Positions 12,631-22,529 of a DNA stretch of 64,000 nt are shown here, in pieces. The position numbers and the translations under genes were made by a program. Every line of letters starts with the position of its first letter. Position 1 is the stretch's first letter. The stretch comes from Tahibacter aquaticus (GTDB lineage Bacteria; Pseudomonadota; Gammaproteobacteria; Xanthomonadales; Rhodanobacteraceae). Below the pieces are notes generated by a model. That model saw nothing but the letters and a program-made list of their open reading frames with translations, made no database searches and was not told the DNA's origin. The stretch spans positions 328,452 through 392,451 of the forward strand of contig NZ_SNZH01000006.1 in the NCBI RefSeq assembly GCF_004363655.1, written 5' to 3'.

Positions 12631-12660
12631 AAAAAGCCCGGCAATGCCGGGCTTTTTTTT
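12631..12660. terminator. Bidirectional rho-independent terminator
   Basis: A-run, GCCCGGC stem, AAT loop, GCCGGGC stem, then T8. The A/T runs on both sides let it serve nfuA (+) and the convergent cytochrome gene (-). Confidence 0.93.
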
Positions 12661-12678
12661 GCAACGCGAACCGCCTGT

Positions 12679-13026
12679 CTACTTCTTCGGCGGGTGGCTC
12701 AGATCGCCGAGCTTGCTGTCCGGCAGGCTGGCGAAATATGCCGCGAGATCGAGCATGTTCTGCTTGTTCAGCGGTTCCACGAACGGTGCCATGATGGCGT
12801 TCTTGCGCGTGCCGTCCTTGTACTGCTGCAGCGCGATTTCCAGGTAGTCGCGGTACTGGCCGGCCAGGCGCGGATACTGTGGGTCGATCGAATTGCCGTC
12901 CTTGCCATGGCACTGGGCGCAGGGTTCGGCAAGTTTCTTGCCGTTCTCGATGTTGCCGGCGGCGTTGGCGGCGGAAGAAAGGGCCAGCGTCGTCGCCAGC
13001 GCCAGCAGGGAAATCGTGCGATTCAT
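12679..13026 (-). CDS. Periplasmic class I cytochrome c (c553-like)
   Basis: 115 aa from the ATG at 13026, which opens a clean signal peptide (MNRTISLLALATTLALSSAANA). One haem-binding CAQCH (C36, C39, H40) is followed by a likely Met axial ligand in NAIMAPF. This is a small soluble electron carrier. It starts 14 bp after the stop of the upstream cytochrome gene on the same strand, so the two form a bicistronic unit. The electron partner is not evident from the context. Confidence 0.88.
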   Translation of the reverse strand: MNRTISLLALATTLALSSAANAAGNIENGKKLAEPCAQCHGKDGNSIDPQYPRLAGQYRDYLEIALQQYKDGTRKNAIMAPFVEPLNKQNMLDLAAYFASLPDSKLGDLSHPPKK

Positions 13027-13040
13027 CCGGGGCATCCTAA

Positions 13041-13376
13041 TTACTTGGCAGCCAGGCTGGAAAGGTAGGCGGCGATGTCTTCGATGTCCTCTTTGGAGAG
13101 GCTCTCGCCCTGGGCGCGCATGGTCGGGTGGCTGCGTTCGCCGCTCTTGTAGCCGTTCAGCGCGGCGATCAGGTACTCGTAATTCTGTCCGGCGATCAGC
13201 GGCACGTGGTAGTTCGGATACGCATTCTTGTAACCCGGGACACCGTGGCAGCCGTGGCAGGTATAGGTCTTGACTCGGCCGGCTTCGATATTGCCCTTCG
13301 GGTCCGCAGCATGGGCGGTCGTGGCGGCAAGGGCGGCGGTGGCTAGCAGGGAAGCAAGCAGTTGCGATCGTGTCAT
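13041..13376 (-). CDS. Periplasmic class I cytochrome c
   Basis: 111 aa from the ATG at 13376. The signal peptide ends near AHA-AD. The haem site is CHGCH (C40, C43, H44), and HPTMRAQG offers the Met ligand. It resembles its downstream neighbour (both read IEAG/IENG before the haem and end with a helix containing the AAYxxSL motif), so the pair probably arose by duplication. The two may pass electrons between a quinol-oxidising complex and a terminal oxidase; this is inferred from the family only. Confidence 0.88.
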   Translation of the reverse strand: MTRSQLLASLLATAALAATTAHAADPKGNIEAGRVKTYTCHGCHGVPGYKNAYPNYHVPLIAGQNYEYLIAALNGYKSGERSHPTMRAQGESLSKEDIEDIAAYLSSLAAK

Positions 13377-13951
13377 CGTCGGTTTCCGGCGGGGGCAGGT
13401 GCCTGGCTGGTAAAGCCGCAAGTATAGCCTGATCGATCCGTATCGGCGAAGCGGCCTCGGCGTCGCCTGACAGCTATCGGTACCAGGCAGAGTGCTGTGC
13501 GGTTCTCCAATGTGCCGAGCTTCCAGAGCGGAGCCGGGTTTTGCTGTCGATGGTCGAGCCTCCTTGGGTCAAGGGGCGACGAGTGATCGCCCATAACCGC
13601 AGGTTCGGATCAATCTGAACGCCCCACCGGTCAGGCGGACAACCACTTGCAACGCAAGGGTTTGGCCAGGTTGTGGAGACAGGCAGGTCGGCACAGGAGC
13701 GATTCGCTGAACGGCTGGCCTGATGCCCAATGACTACCGGCTCAAGCCAACGTCACCGCCTTCACGCAGACTGCACACACGCCGCGGAGGGCAAACCCGG
13801 TGCATCCTTTCTCGCCTTGACCGCATCCATACAGCCGTGAACGTATTGTCACGCATAGTGATGTAGTCTAGTATAACACCACAATACCAGCACACGGGCA
13901 GCCGCCATGTCTCGCCACCTCCGCCATTCCGCCGCTCAGGGAAGAATTGGA
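13377..13951. other. Intergenic region, 575 bp
   Basis: No coding sequence is supported. The right part becomes AT-richer and carries a promoter candidate for the RND operon (13846-13874). Nothing recognisable was seen in 13430-13840. Confidence 0.6.
13846..13874 (+). promoter_or_regulatory. Candidate sigma-70 promoter of the RND operon
   Basis: TTGTCA (13846-13851), a 17-bp spacer and TAGTAT (13869-13874), about 75 bp upstream of the adaptor ATG. This is the only clear match in the region. A nearby TATAAC has a 20-bp spacing and is less likely. Confidence 0.5.
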
Positions 13952-15154
13952 ATGACACGTAATATTTTGATTATATTGATTATTTATTTTCTCGCCGGAT
14001 GTGGTGGCAAGGGCGGAGGCGACAAGGACAAGGCGCCGGAAACGGCCCTGGTTCCGGTCGAAGCGGTTACGGCCGCGGCCCGTCCCATCGATGCCAGCTA
14101 TTCCGGTACCGCGACGCTGGAAGCCGACCGCGAGGCAGATGTCGTCGCCAAGACCGGCGGCGTATTGCTCAAGCTGATGGTCGAGGAAGGCAATGTCGTG
14201 CATCAGGGCCAGATACTGGCCCGGCTGGACGATGCGAGTCCGCGCCTGAGCCTGGCCAAGGTCGAGGCGACCTTGCGCAAGCTGGAAGCCGACTACCGCC
14301 GCGCCGACGAAATGTTCGGCAAGAAGCTGCTCTCGCTGGAAGAGCACGACAAGATCAAGTTCGACCTGGACAACCAGCGCGCTGCCCACGATCTGGCCAA
14401 GCTGGAGCTGTCGTATACCCAGGTCGTCGCTCCGATCGACGGTGTCATCGGCAAGCGCATGGTCAAGGAAGGCAATCTGATCCAGATCAACCAGCCGCTG
14501 TTCCATATCGTCGACTTCGACCCGCTGCTGGGCATACTCAATGTGCCGGAGCGCGAGCTCAACACGCTCAAGCCGGATCAGCCTGTCAGCCTGGTGGTCG
14601 ACGCCTTGCCCGGGCGTCGCTTTCCCGGCGTGATCGAGCGCGTCAGCCCGGTGGTGGAAGCCGCCAGCGGTACTTTCCGTGTCACCTGCCGCTTCAAGGC
14701 GGATGCGCAGACGCTCAAGCCCGGCATGTTCGGCCGCATCGACGTGATCTACGACCGCAAACAGGACGCACTGGCGATTCCGCGCGGAGCGCTGATCGAA
14801 GAGGATGGCGAAACCGCGGTCTTCCTCATTGTCGACGCGCCGCCGGCTGCAGCGTCCACGACCCATGCCAAGGACGCTACCAAGACCGATGCGACGCCCG
14901 CGGCGAAAACCGAAGCCGCCGCGACCGACGCCAAGCCCGCTCCGGGCGTGCCTGCCCTGCAGGCGCAGCGCCGCGTGGTCAGGGTCGGTTTCGCCGACAG
15001 CGAATACGTCGAAGTGCGCGAAGGGCTCAAGAGCGGCGACCGGGTGATCACCGTCGGCCGCAATGCCGTGCGTGACGGCACCCTGGTGCAGGTGCTCGAC
15101 GGCGATGCACCGCCGCCTGCGAGCAGCGTGCCGGTCGCGGAGAAAACCCAATGA
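13952..15154 (+). CDS. RND efflux periplasmic adaptor lipoprotein
   Basis: 400 aa. The start at 13952 gives a lipoprotein signal with lipobox LAGC (C17) and an AGGGAAG ribosome binding site; the longer frame adds 15 unlikely residues. Barrel-sandwich halves (ADREADVVAKTGG and VVAPIDGVIGKR) flank an alpha-helical hairpin, followed by a beta-barrel domain, as in HlyD/AcrA-type adaptors. An Ala/Lys/Thr-rich insert (about 290-335) is unusual. It overlaps the first permease by 4 bp. The substrate is unknown, and no outer-membrane factor is encoded nearby. Confidence 0.92.
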   Translation: MTRNILIILIIYFLAGCGGKGGGDKDKAPETALVPVEAVTAAARPIDASYSGTATLEADREADVVAKTGGVLLKLMVEEGNVVHQGQILARLDDASPRLSLAKVEATLRKLEADYRRADEMFGKKLLSLEEHDKIKFDLDNQRAAHDLAKLELSYTQVVAPIDGVIGKRMVKEGNLIQINQPLFHIVDFDPLLGILNVPERELNTLKPDQPVSLVVDALPGRRFPGVIERVSPVVEAASGTFRVTCRFKADAQTLKPGMFGRIDVIYDRKQDALAIPRGALIEEDGETAVFLIVDAPPAAASTTHAKDATKTDATPAAKTEAAATDAKPAPGVPALQAQRRVVRVGFADSEYVEVREGLKSGDRVITVGRNAVRDGTLVQVLDGDAPPPASSVPVAEKTQ

Positions 15155-18100
15155 GCATCGTCGATATTGCCACGCGCCGGCGCGTGACCGTGTTCATGTT
15201 CACCCTCACCTTCGTGCTGTTCGGCATCATTGCCCTGTTCGGTCTCAAGGTGAACCTGCTGCCTGATCTTTCCTATCCCACCTTGACCGTGCGCACCGAA
15301 TACGAAGGCGCAGCACCGCTGGAAATCGAAAACCTGGTGACCCAGCCGGTGGAAGAAGTGCTGGGCGTGGTCAAGAACGTGCGCAAGCTGCACTCGGTGT
15401 CGCGCACCGGCCAGTCCGACGTGATCCTCGAGTTCACCTGGGGCACGGACATGGACATGGCCAGCCTGGAGGCGCGCGACAAACTGGAATTGTTGCAATT
15501 GCCGCTCGAGGCGAAGAAGCCACTGCTGCTGCGCTTCAATCCGTCGACCGATCCGATCATCCGCTACGGCCTGTCCGGCAAGGCCGATGACAAAGGCTTC
15601 AACGAGGCCGAACTCAAGCAGTTGCGCCGCTTCGCCGACGACGAGCTGAAAAAACGCCTGGAACCGATTGCCGGCGTCGCTGCGGTCAAGGTCGGCGGCG
15701 GCCTGGAAGATGAAGTCGCTGTCGACATCGACCAGCAGAAATTGTCCCAGCTTGGTATCGGCGTCGGCGACGTGGTGCAGCGCCTGAAAGACGAGAACGT
15801 GAATATCTCCGGCGGCCGCATCGAGGAAGGCTCGCAGCGCTATCTGGTGCGCACCATCAACCAGTTCGCCAACGTGGACGAGATGCGCGAGCTGCTGGTG
15901 AAAGTGGACAAGGGCGTGCCGATCCGGCTGAAGGATGTCGCCCACGTACACCAGAGCTACAAGGAGCGCGAAGGCATTGTGCGCATCGACGGCCGCGAGG
16001 CGATCGAGCTGGCCGTCTACAAGGAAGGCGATGCGAATACGGTCAGCGTCGCCACCGGCATCAAGGCCGCGGTGGAGCAGATGCGCAAGAACAACCTGCT
16101 GCCGCCCAGTGCCGAGCTGAAGGTGATCGACGACCAGTCGCTGTTCATCGGCGCCGCCCTGCACGAAGTGCGCTTCGATGCGCTGCTCGGCGGCCTGCTT
16201 GCCATCCTGGTGATCTTCTTCTTCCTGCAGGACAGCTGGAGCACCTTCATCATTTCGCTGTCGCTGCCGGTGTCGCTGATCACCACGTTCTTCTTCATGG
16301 GCCAGGCCGATCTCAGCCTCAACGTGATGTCGCTGGGCGGGCTCGCGCTGGCCACCGGCATGGTGGTGGACGATTCCATCGTGGTGCTGGAAAACATCGC
16401 GCGCCTGCGGGAAAAAGGCCTGTCCATCGTCGATGCGGCCATACAGGGCACCAAGGAAGTCGGCATGGCGGTGACCGCCTCCACGCTGACCACGGTCGCC
16501 GTGTTCTTCCCGCTGGTATTCGTACAGGGCGTGGCCGGCCAGCTGTTCCGCGACCAGGCATTGACCATCACCTTCGCCATGCTGATCTCGCTGGTCGTGT
16601 CCATGACCCTGATCCCGATGCTGGCCTCGCTGCAGGGCCAGTCGCCGCTGGCCTACCGGGAAGAACTGGAGAACGACAAGCCGCAGGGCTTTTTCGGCGC
16701 GATACCGCGCGGCTTCGCCTGGTTGGTACTCACCGTGTTCCGCGGCGTCGGCGGCGTGATCGGTAAAGTGTTGCGCGGCGTCGGCAATATCGTGCTGCTG
16801 CCGTACAACCGCCTCGCTGCCGGCTATACGCGCATGCTGCCGCGGGTGATCGCCAAGCCCTGGGCGGTGCTGGCTTTCGCCCTGGCCGCGTTCGTCGGCA
16901 CCTTGGCGCTGGTGCCTACCCTGGGCATGGACTTGATTCCGCAGCTGGCCCAGGGCCGCTTCGAAATGACGGTCAAGCTGCCGCCCGGCACGCCGCTGGC
17001 CGACAGCGACAGCCTCGCGCGGGAATTGCAGCTCAAGCATGCGGGCGATCCGAATATCGACTCGATCTACGGCGTGTCCGGCGTAGGCACGCGGCTGGAT
17101 GCGAATCCGACCGAGTCCGGCGAGAACATCGCGCGCCTGCTGGTGGCGCTCAAGCCTACGGCTGGCGAAGCCGGCGAGCGCGCCGCGATGGACGCGCTGC
17201 GCAAGACCATGACCACGCATCCGGGCGGCGAAGTGAAATTTTCCCGTCCGCAACTTTTCAGCTTCTCCACGCCGCTGGAGATCGAAATCCGCGGCTATGA
17301 CCTGGAAACGCTGAAAAAGGCTGGCCAGAAGCTCACTGCGCTGATGAAGGCGTCGCCACGTTTCAGCGACATCAAGTCCACCGTCGAGAGCGGCTATCCG
17401 GAAGTGCAGATCCGCTTCGACCAGGATCGCGCCGCCGCGCTGGGCCTGACCACGCGCGCCATCGCCGACCAGATCGTGCGCAAGGTGCGCGGCGAAGTGG
17501 CCACGCGCTACAACTTCCGCGACCGCAAGATCGACGTGCTGGTACGCGCACTGGAATCCGACCGCGCCAGTGTCGAGGACATCCGCAACCTGATCGTCAA
17601 CTCGGCCGAGATCGCCGCGGCGACGGCGGCTGCCGCCACGGCAGGTACGCCCGTGGTCACGATCAAGCCGGTCCGCCTGTCGGCCGTGGCCGACGTCGTC
17701 GCGACTGAAGGCCCCAGCGAAATCCATCGCGTGAGCCAGGAACGCGTCGCTATCGTCGGTTCCAACCTGGCCTACGGCAACCTGTCCAGCGCGGTGCAGG
17801 AAGTGCGCGACATCCTGGCGAAGAATCCGCTCGCCGCCGGCGTATCGGTGAATATCGGCGGGCAGAGCGAAGAACTCGATTCGTCGGTCAACTCGCTGAT
17901 CTTCGCGTTGGCGCTGGCGATCTTCCTGGTCTACCTGGTGATGGCCTCGCAGTTCGAATCGCTGCTGCATCCGTTCGTGATCATGTTCTCCATCCCGCTG
18001 GCCGCGGTCGGTGCGGTGCTGGCGCTGAAACTGACCGGCAACGCCATCAGCGTGGTCGTGTTCATCGGCCTGATCATGCTGGTCGGCATCGTGGTGAAGA

Positions 18101-18450
18101 ACGCGATCGTGCTGATCGACCGCGTCAACCAGCTGCGCGAGCACGGCGTGGCCAAGCGCGACGCCATCGTTCAAGGCGCCGAGTCGCGCCTGCGCCCCAT
18201 CGTCATGACCACGCTGTGTACCCTGATCGGCTTCCTGCCGCTGGCCATCGGCCTGGGCGATGGTGCCGAAGTGCGCGCGCCGATGGCCATCACCGTGATC
18301 GGCGGCCTGCTGGTGTCCACCTTGCTGACCCTGGTGGTGATTCCCATCGTGTACGACCGGCTGGATTTCCGCGGCGACGCCTGGTTCCGTGCCCGCGCCG
18401 AACGCCAGTCCGCGCGCCAGGCATCGTCGACGCTGGAGCACACGCCATGA
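15151..18450 (+). CDS. RND efflux permease subunit 1 (complete proton relay)
   Basis: 1099 aa, an inner-membrane proton-driven transporter of the AcrB superfamily. The TM4 relay Asp407-Asp408 (GMVVDDSIVVLEN) and the TM10 Lys983 (GIVVKNAIVLID) are both present. Between TM6 and TM7 (about 510-560) it carries an extra amphipathic or hydrophobic segment, which explains its length. It is translationally coupled to the adaptor (ATGA) and to the second permease (ATGA), forming one operon. Two unlike permeases behind one adaptor recall MdtABC, so a heterotrimer is likely by analogy. Confidence 0.93.
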   Translation: MSIVDIATRRRVTVFMFTLTFVLFGIIALFGLKVNLLPDLSYPTLTVRTEYEGAAPLEIENLVTQPVEEVLGVVKNVRKLHSVSRTGQSDVILEFTWGTDMDMASLEARDKLELLQLPLEAKKPLLLRFNPSTDPIIRYGLSGKADDKGFNEAELKQLRRFADDELKKRLEPIAGVAAVKVGGGLEDEVAVDIDQQKLSQLGIGVGDVVQRLKDENVNISGGRIEEGSQRYLVRTINQFANVDEMRELLVKVDKGVPIRLKDVAHVHQSYKEREGIVRIDGREAIELAVYKEGDANTVSVATGIKAAVEQMRKNNLLPPSAELKVIDDQSLFIGAALHEVRFDALLGGLLAILVIFFFLQDSWSTFIISLSLPVSLITTFFFMGQADLSLNVMSLGGLALATGMVVDDSIVVLENIARLREKGLSIVDAAIQGTKEVGMAVTASTLTTVAVFFPLVFVQGVAGQLFRDQALTITFAMLISLVVSMTLIPMLASLQGQSPLAYREELENDKPQGFFGAIPRGFAWLVLTVFRGVGGVIGKVLRGVGNIVLLPYNRLAAGYTRMLPRVIAKPWAVLAFALAAFVGTLALVPTLGMDLIPQLAQGRFEMTVKLPPGTPLADSDSLARELQLKHAGDPNIDSIYGVSGVGTRLDANPTESGENIARLLVALKPTAGEAGERAAMDALRKTMTTHPGGEVKFSRPQLFSFSTPLEIEIRGYDLETLKKAGQKLTALMKASPRFSDIKSTVESGYPEVQIRFDQDRAAALGLTTRAIADQIVRKVRGEVATRYNFRDRKIDVLVRALESDRASVEDIRNLIVNSAEIAAATAAAATAGTPVVTIKPVRLSAVADVVATEGPSEIHRVSQERVAIVGSNLAYGNLSSAVQEVRDILAKNPLAAGVSVNIGGQSEELDSSVNSLIFALALAIFLVYLVMASQFESLLHPFVIMFSIPLAAVGAVLALKLTGNAISVVVFIGLIMLVGIVVKNAIVLIDRVNQLREHGVAKRDAIVQGAESRLRPIVMTTLCTLIGFLPLAIGLGDGAEVRAPMAITVIGGLLVSTLLTLVVIPIVYDRLDFRGDAWFRARAERQSARQASSTLEHTP

Positions 18451-21400
18451 ACCTGGCCGAGCTGAGCCTCAAGCGGCCGGTCACCGTCATGATGTTCTTC
18501 GTCTCGATGATGGTGATCGGCCTGATTGCGGCGGTACGCCTGCCGCTGGAAAAATTCCCCGACATCGAGTTCCCGTTCCTGTTCGTCGACGTGCCGTATC
18601 CGGGGTCGACACCGGCGGAAGTCGAGCGTGTGCTGGCCAGGCCGATCGAGGAAGCCCTGTCCACGGTGCCGGGCATACAGCGCATGCAGTCGACCTCGCG
18701 CGCCGACGGCGTGCAGATCTTCATCCAGTTCAAATGGGGCAACAAGGTCGCGATCAAGGCGGTGGAAGCGCGCGAGAAGATCGACGCCATCCGCAAAGAT
18801 CTGCCGTCCGACCTGCAGCGCTACCAGGTGTTGAAATTCTCGGCGTCGGATCAACCGCTGCTGCAGCTGCGCGTGGCCAGCGACATCGACATGTCCAACT
18901 CCTACGAGCTGCTCGACCGGCGCGCCAAGCGGCCGCTGGAAAAGCTGCCCGGCGTGGCCCGCGTCGACCTGCAGGGCGTATCGCCGCCGGAGCTGCAGAT
19001 CGAGCTGTCGTCCGACCGCATCGCCGCCAGCGGCGTCGGCCTGAATGAGCTGTTCGCGCAATTGTCCAAGGCGAATTTCTCGGTCTCCGCCGGGCAGATC
19101 CTCGACGGCGCGACGCGTTACCGCGTACAGCCCCAGGGCGAGTGGAAGAACCTCGACGATGCGCGCAATCTCGTCATCAACGACCGCGGCCTCAAGCTCG
19201 GCGACATCGCCACGGTCTCGCTCAAGCCCGAGCGGCTGGACTATATGCGCCGCCTGGACAAGCGCCCGGCCATCGGCATCGATATCTACAAGGAACGCAA
19301 TGCCAACCTGGTCGAAGTCGGCCGGCTGGTGAAGGAAGAGGTCGAGCGCATCAAGCAGTCGCCGGAAATGCGCGGCATCGACGTCTATGCTCTGGAAGAC
19401 CAGGCCAGCGCGGTGACCTCGTCGCTGTACGAGCTGAGCGAAGCCGGCGTGATCGGCACGCTGCTGTCGGTGCTGGTGCTGTTCTACTTCCTGCGCGACT
19501 GGCATTCCACCCTGATGGTGTCGCTGGCGATTCCGATCTGCTTCGTCATGACCCTGGGCTGCATGTACTTCTTCGGCATCACCCTCAACATCCTCTCGAT
19601 GATGGGCCTGCTGCTGGCCGTGGGCATGCTGGTGGACAATGCCGTCGTGGTGGTGGAAAGCATTTATCAGTATCGGGAAAAGTATCCTGACAAACCCTGG
19701 TATTGCGCGGTACAGGGCACCCAGGCCGTCGGCGTGGCGATCGCCGCGGGCACCTTCGCCAGCATCGTGGTGTTCCTGCCGAACATCTTCGGCGCGAAGA
19801 ACCAGATAAGCATCTTCCTGACCCAGGTCGCCGTGGCCATGTCGATCGCCCACCTGGCCTCGTGGCTGGTCGCGGTCACCCTGGTGCCTATGCTGTCGGC
19901 GCGCCTGCCGACGCCGAAGTTCGTCGGCCGCAAGACCCTGGTCACGCGCCTGCAGACCGGCTACGCGAACCTGATCGGCTGGACCTTGCGCCATCGCATC
20001 CTCACCGCGGCCGGCGTGGTGCTGATGAGCGTGATCAGCGTCATCGGGCCGATGATGCACACCAAGTTCGACATGTTCCCGGCGGGCGAGGGCGCTACCC
20101 TGCGCCTGCAGTACGACCTGAACGGCCTGTACCGGCTGGAGGAACTGAAGAAGTCGATCGGCAAGATCGAGGACTACCTGCTCGACAACAAGGACAAGTT
20201 CGACATCAAGTCGGTCTACAGCTATGCCAACGAGCGCGGCGATGCCATGACCAACGTGATCCTGGTTGATGCCAAGCAGCTCAAGCGCAGCTCCAGCGAG
20301 ATCATGGAAGACATCCGCAAGGACATGCCGAAGATTCCCGTCGGCAAGGCCACCTTCGACAACAACGGCGGCGGCAGCAGCGGCGAAGGCCTGCGCATTT
20401 CCCTGGTTGGCGATTCCATGGACCAGCTGCACGAGCTGTCGCAGGCGGTGATTCCGGTGCTTTCCCGCGTAACCGGGCTGCGCGACGTGCGCACGGCCGA
20501 GCGCACCGGCGACCGCGAAGTCGCCGTGCGCGTGGATCGCGAGCGGGCCAAGTCGTACGGTTTTTCCGCCACCGAAGTGGCCAGCTACGTCGGCATTGCC
20601 CTGCGTGGCGCGCCATTGCGCGAGTTCCGCAACGGCGATACGGAAATTCCGGTATGGCTGCGCTTCCAGGGCGCCGACACGCAAAGCGTCGCCGGCATGT
20701 CCGATTTCAAGCTGCGCCGTGCCGACGGCACGCTGGTGCCGCTGCTGTCCCTGGTCGACGTACGCACCCAGGATGCGGCATCGGCCATCCAGCGCGACGG
20801 CCGCCAGACCTCGCTGCCCATCGTGGCCAATCTCGCGCCGGGCACTACCCAGGAAGACGCGCGCAAGGCGATCGAGTCGGCGATGAAATCGGTCAGCCTG
20901 CCGGCGGGCTATCGCTGGACCTTCGGGCGCAGCTTCGACGAATCCGACGAAGCCGGCCAGCAGATGCTGCTGAATACCTTGCTCGCGCTGGTGCTCGTCT
21001 ACGTCGTGATGTGTGCGATGTTCGAATCGCTGGTGTTCCCGGCGGCGATCCTGACGACCTTCCTGTTCTCCATCTTCGGCGTGTTCTGGCTGTTCTGGCT
21101 GACCGGGACTACGTTCTCGATCATGGCCTCGATCGGCGTGCTGATTCTGATGGGCGTGGTGGTGAACAACGGCATCGTCATGATCGTGCACGTGAACCAG
21201 CTGCGGCACGCGGGCATGCCGCGCTTCGAGGCGCTGGTCGAAGGGGCGCGCGACCGCCTGCGACCGATCCTGATGACCATGGGCACGGCCATTCTCGGCA
21301 TGGTGCCGCTGTGCATCAGCAGCACCGAGATGGGCGGTGACGGTCCGCCGTACTACCCGATGGCGCGGGCCATCGCCGGTGGCCTGGTGTTCTCCACCGG

Positions 21401-21524
21401 CGTGACCTTGCTGGCACTGCCGGTGATCTATTCGCAGCTCGACGATATGCGCATGTGGGTGAGCCGCGTATTCCGCGACGCGCGCAGCGGGCAGATCCGG
21501 CGCCGGCCGGCGCCGGAGGTTTAG
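18447..21524 (+). CDS. RND efflux permease subunit 2 (variant relay residues)
   Basis: 1025 aa from the ATG at 18447, which overlaps the previous stop; the upstream extension of the frame is read-through. The RND fold is complete, but the relay positions differ from subunit 1. TM4 reads GMLVDNAVVVVES (Asp397-Asn398) and TM10 reads GVVVNNGIVMI (Asn907 where AcrB has Lys940). Similar DN/NN pairs occur in some other RND branches, so inactivity is not proven. Partner and context are as for subunit 1. No gene follows closely; a CTTGACG/CGTCAAG hairpin lies just after the stop. Confidence 0.93.
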   Translation: MNLAELSLKRPVTVMMFFVSMMVIGLIAAVRLPLEKFPDIEFPFLFVDVPYPGSTPAEVERVLARPIEEALSTVPGIQRMQSTSRADGVQIFIQFKWGNKVAIKAVEAREKIDAIRKDLPSDLQRYQVLKFSASDQPLLQLRVASDIDMSNSYELLDRRAKRPLEKLPGVARVDLQGVSPPELQIELSSDRIAASGVGLNELFAQLSKANFSVSAGQILDGATRYRVQPQGEWKNLDDARNLVINDRGLKLGDIATVSLKPERLDYMRRLDKRPAIGIDIYKERNANLVEVGRLVKEEVERIKQSPEMRGIDVYALEDQASAVTSSLYELSEAGVIGTLLSVLVLFYFLRDWHSTLMVSLAIPICFVMTLGCMYFFGITLNILSMMGLLLAVGMLVDNAVVVVESIYQYREKYPDKPWYCAVQGTQAVGVAIAAGTFASIVVFLPNIFGAKNQISIFLTQVAVAMSIAHLASWLVAVTLVPMLSARLPTPKFVGRKTLVTRLQTGYANLIGWTLRHRILTAAGVVLMSVISVIGPMMHTKFDMFPAGEGATLRLQYDLNGLYRLEELKKSIGKIEDYLLDNKDKFDIKSVYSYANERGDAMTNVILVDAKQLKRSSSEIMEDIRKDMPKIPVGKATFDNNGGGSSGEGLRISLVGDSMDQLHELSQAVIPVLSRVTGLRDVRTAERTGDREVAVRVDRERAKSYGFSATEVASYVGIALRGAPLREFRNGDTEIPVWLRFQGADTQSVAGMSDFKLRRADGTLVPLLSLVDVRTQDAASAIQRDGRQTSLPIVANLAPGTTQEDARKAIESAMKSVSLPAGYRWTFGRSFDESDEAGQQMLLNTLLALVLVYVVMCAMFESLVFPAAILTTFLFSIFGVFWLFWLTGTTFSIMASIGVLILMGVVVNNGIVMIVHVNQLRHAGMPRFEALVEGARDRLRPILMTMGTAILGMVPLCISSTEMGGDGPPYYPMARAIAGGLVFSTGVTLLALPVIYSQLDDMRMWVSRVFRDARSGQIRRRPAPEV

Positions 21525-21866
21525 ACGACGGGTCTTGACGCCATCGCCGTCAAGCCTGCCGGGACCTTGAGTGCCCCAAGCCGTCAGCCCCCCTTGGTTC
21601 TGACGGTCTGGCTTCCACCGCTGAAGGACATTCCGTAAAGCGCGGTTCCGGCAGCCATCTGCTGTGGCCGCAACTCGCTTTCCTCCTCAAGGGGAAGGCC
21701 GGGATGGGGATGGTGTCGGCCTCGGCCCCGCCGCCACAGGGCCCGAAGCCTCAACCCCGCCGTACGCGACACGCCCCGCACAAGCCCCGCCGGATTCGCT
21801 GCTATGATCTGCCCGATCGGCGCGCCGGGGTGCGCCGCGTTCCCAAAGTTATCGGAGTGATTGCGC
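21525..21866. other. Intergenic region, 342 bp
   Basis: Contains a 7-bp-arm hairpin at 21534-21554 without a T-run and a second CCGTCAG/CTGACGG inverted repeat near 21581-21608. Both may help end the RND transcript. No gene seen. Confidence 0.5.
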
Positions 21867-22529
21867 GTGTTAGAGATTCTGATGGCCGGTGGCTGGGCGA
21901 TGGTGCCCATCCTGATCTGTTCTGCGGTGGCCCTGGCCATCATCCTCGAACGATTCTGGTCGCTGCGGCAGAAGTCCGTCAGTCCGCCGGAGCTGGGCGA
22001 GCAGGTGCGCACCTGGGCGCGCACGCGCAAGCTCGATCCGTCGCACATCGATACCTTGAGCAAGAACTCGCCGCTGGGCGAACTGCTCGCCGCGGCGCTG
22101 TCGGTACGTAACCGCCCGCGCGAAATCATCAAGGAACGCATCGAAGATGCCGGCCGCCATGTCGTGCATCGTCTGGAGCGCTATCTCAACACCCTGGGCA
22201 CCATCGCCCTGATCTCGCCGCTGCTGGGCCTGCTCGGCACCGTCATCGGCCTGATCCGCATGTTCCTTGCCGTGATGGTGCACGGCATCGGCAATGCCCA
22301 GCAGATGGCCGGCGGCATCGGCGAAGCGCTGGTCTGTACCGCGACCGGCCTGGTCGTGGCGGTGCCGGCGTATATCTTCCATCGCTATTTCCGTTCGCGC
22401 GTTTCCGGCCTGGTCGTGGTGATGGAAAAGGAAGCCATTGCGCTGCTCGACGAACTCTCGGCGCAACAGCTCGATCCGAATGCCGCCGCCGCTGCAGTAC
22501 GCCCCGTGCGCGCAGGCACGCCTGCATGA
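21867..22529 (+). CDS. exbB: MotA/TolQ/ExbB proton-channel family protein
   Basis: 220 aa. An inner-membrane protein with three membrane spans and the family core LISPLLGLLGTVIGLIRMF, which with an ExbD/TolR partner converts proton-motive force into work on a TonB- or TolA-like partner. The GTG at 21867 is preferred because GGAG sits 9 nt upstream; the TTG at 21861 is too close to it. The gene is coupled to exbD (ATGA). The ExbB-ExbD-MsbA-LpxK order is conserved in many proteobacteria, but which TonB/TolA it serves is not shown here. Confidence 0.9.
   Translation: MLEILMAGGWAMVPILICSAVALAIILERFWSLRQKSVSPPELGEQVRTWARTRKLDPSHIDTLSKNSPLGELLAAALSVRNRPREIIKERIEDAGRHVVHRLERYLNTLGTIALISPLLGLLGTVIGLIRMFLAVMVHGIGNAQQMAGGIGEALVCTATGLVVAVPAYIFHRYFRSRVSGLVVVMEKEAIALLDELSAQQLDPNAAAAAVRPVRAGTPA

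Noticed and set aside
14749..21209. Minus-strand frames of over 1000 aa across the RND permeases
   Set aside because: Antisense shadows of the permease genes with Gln/His/Asp-rich, domain-free sequence.
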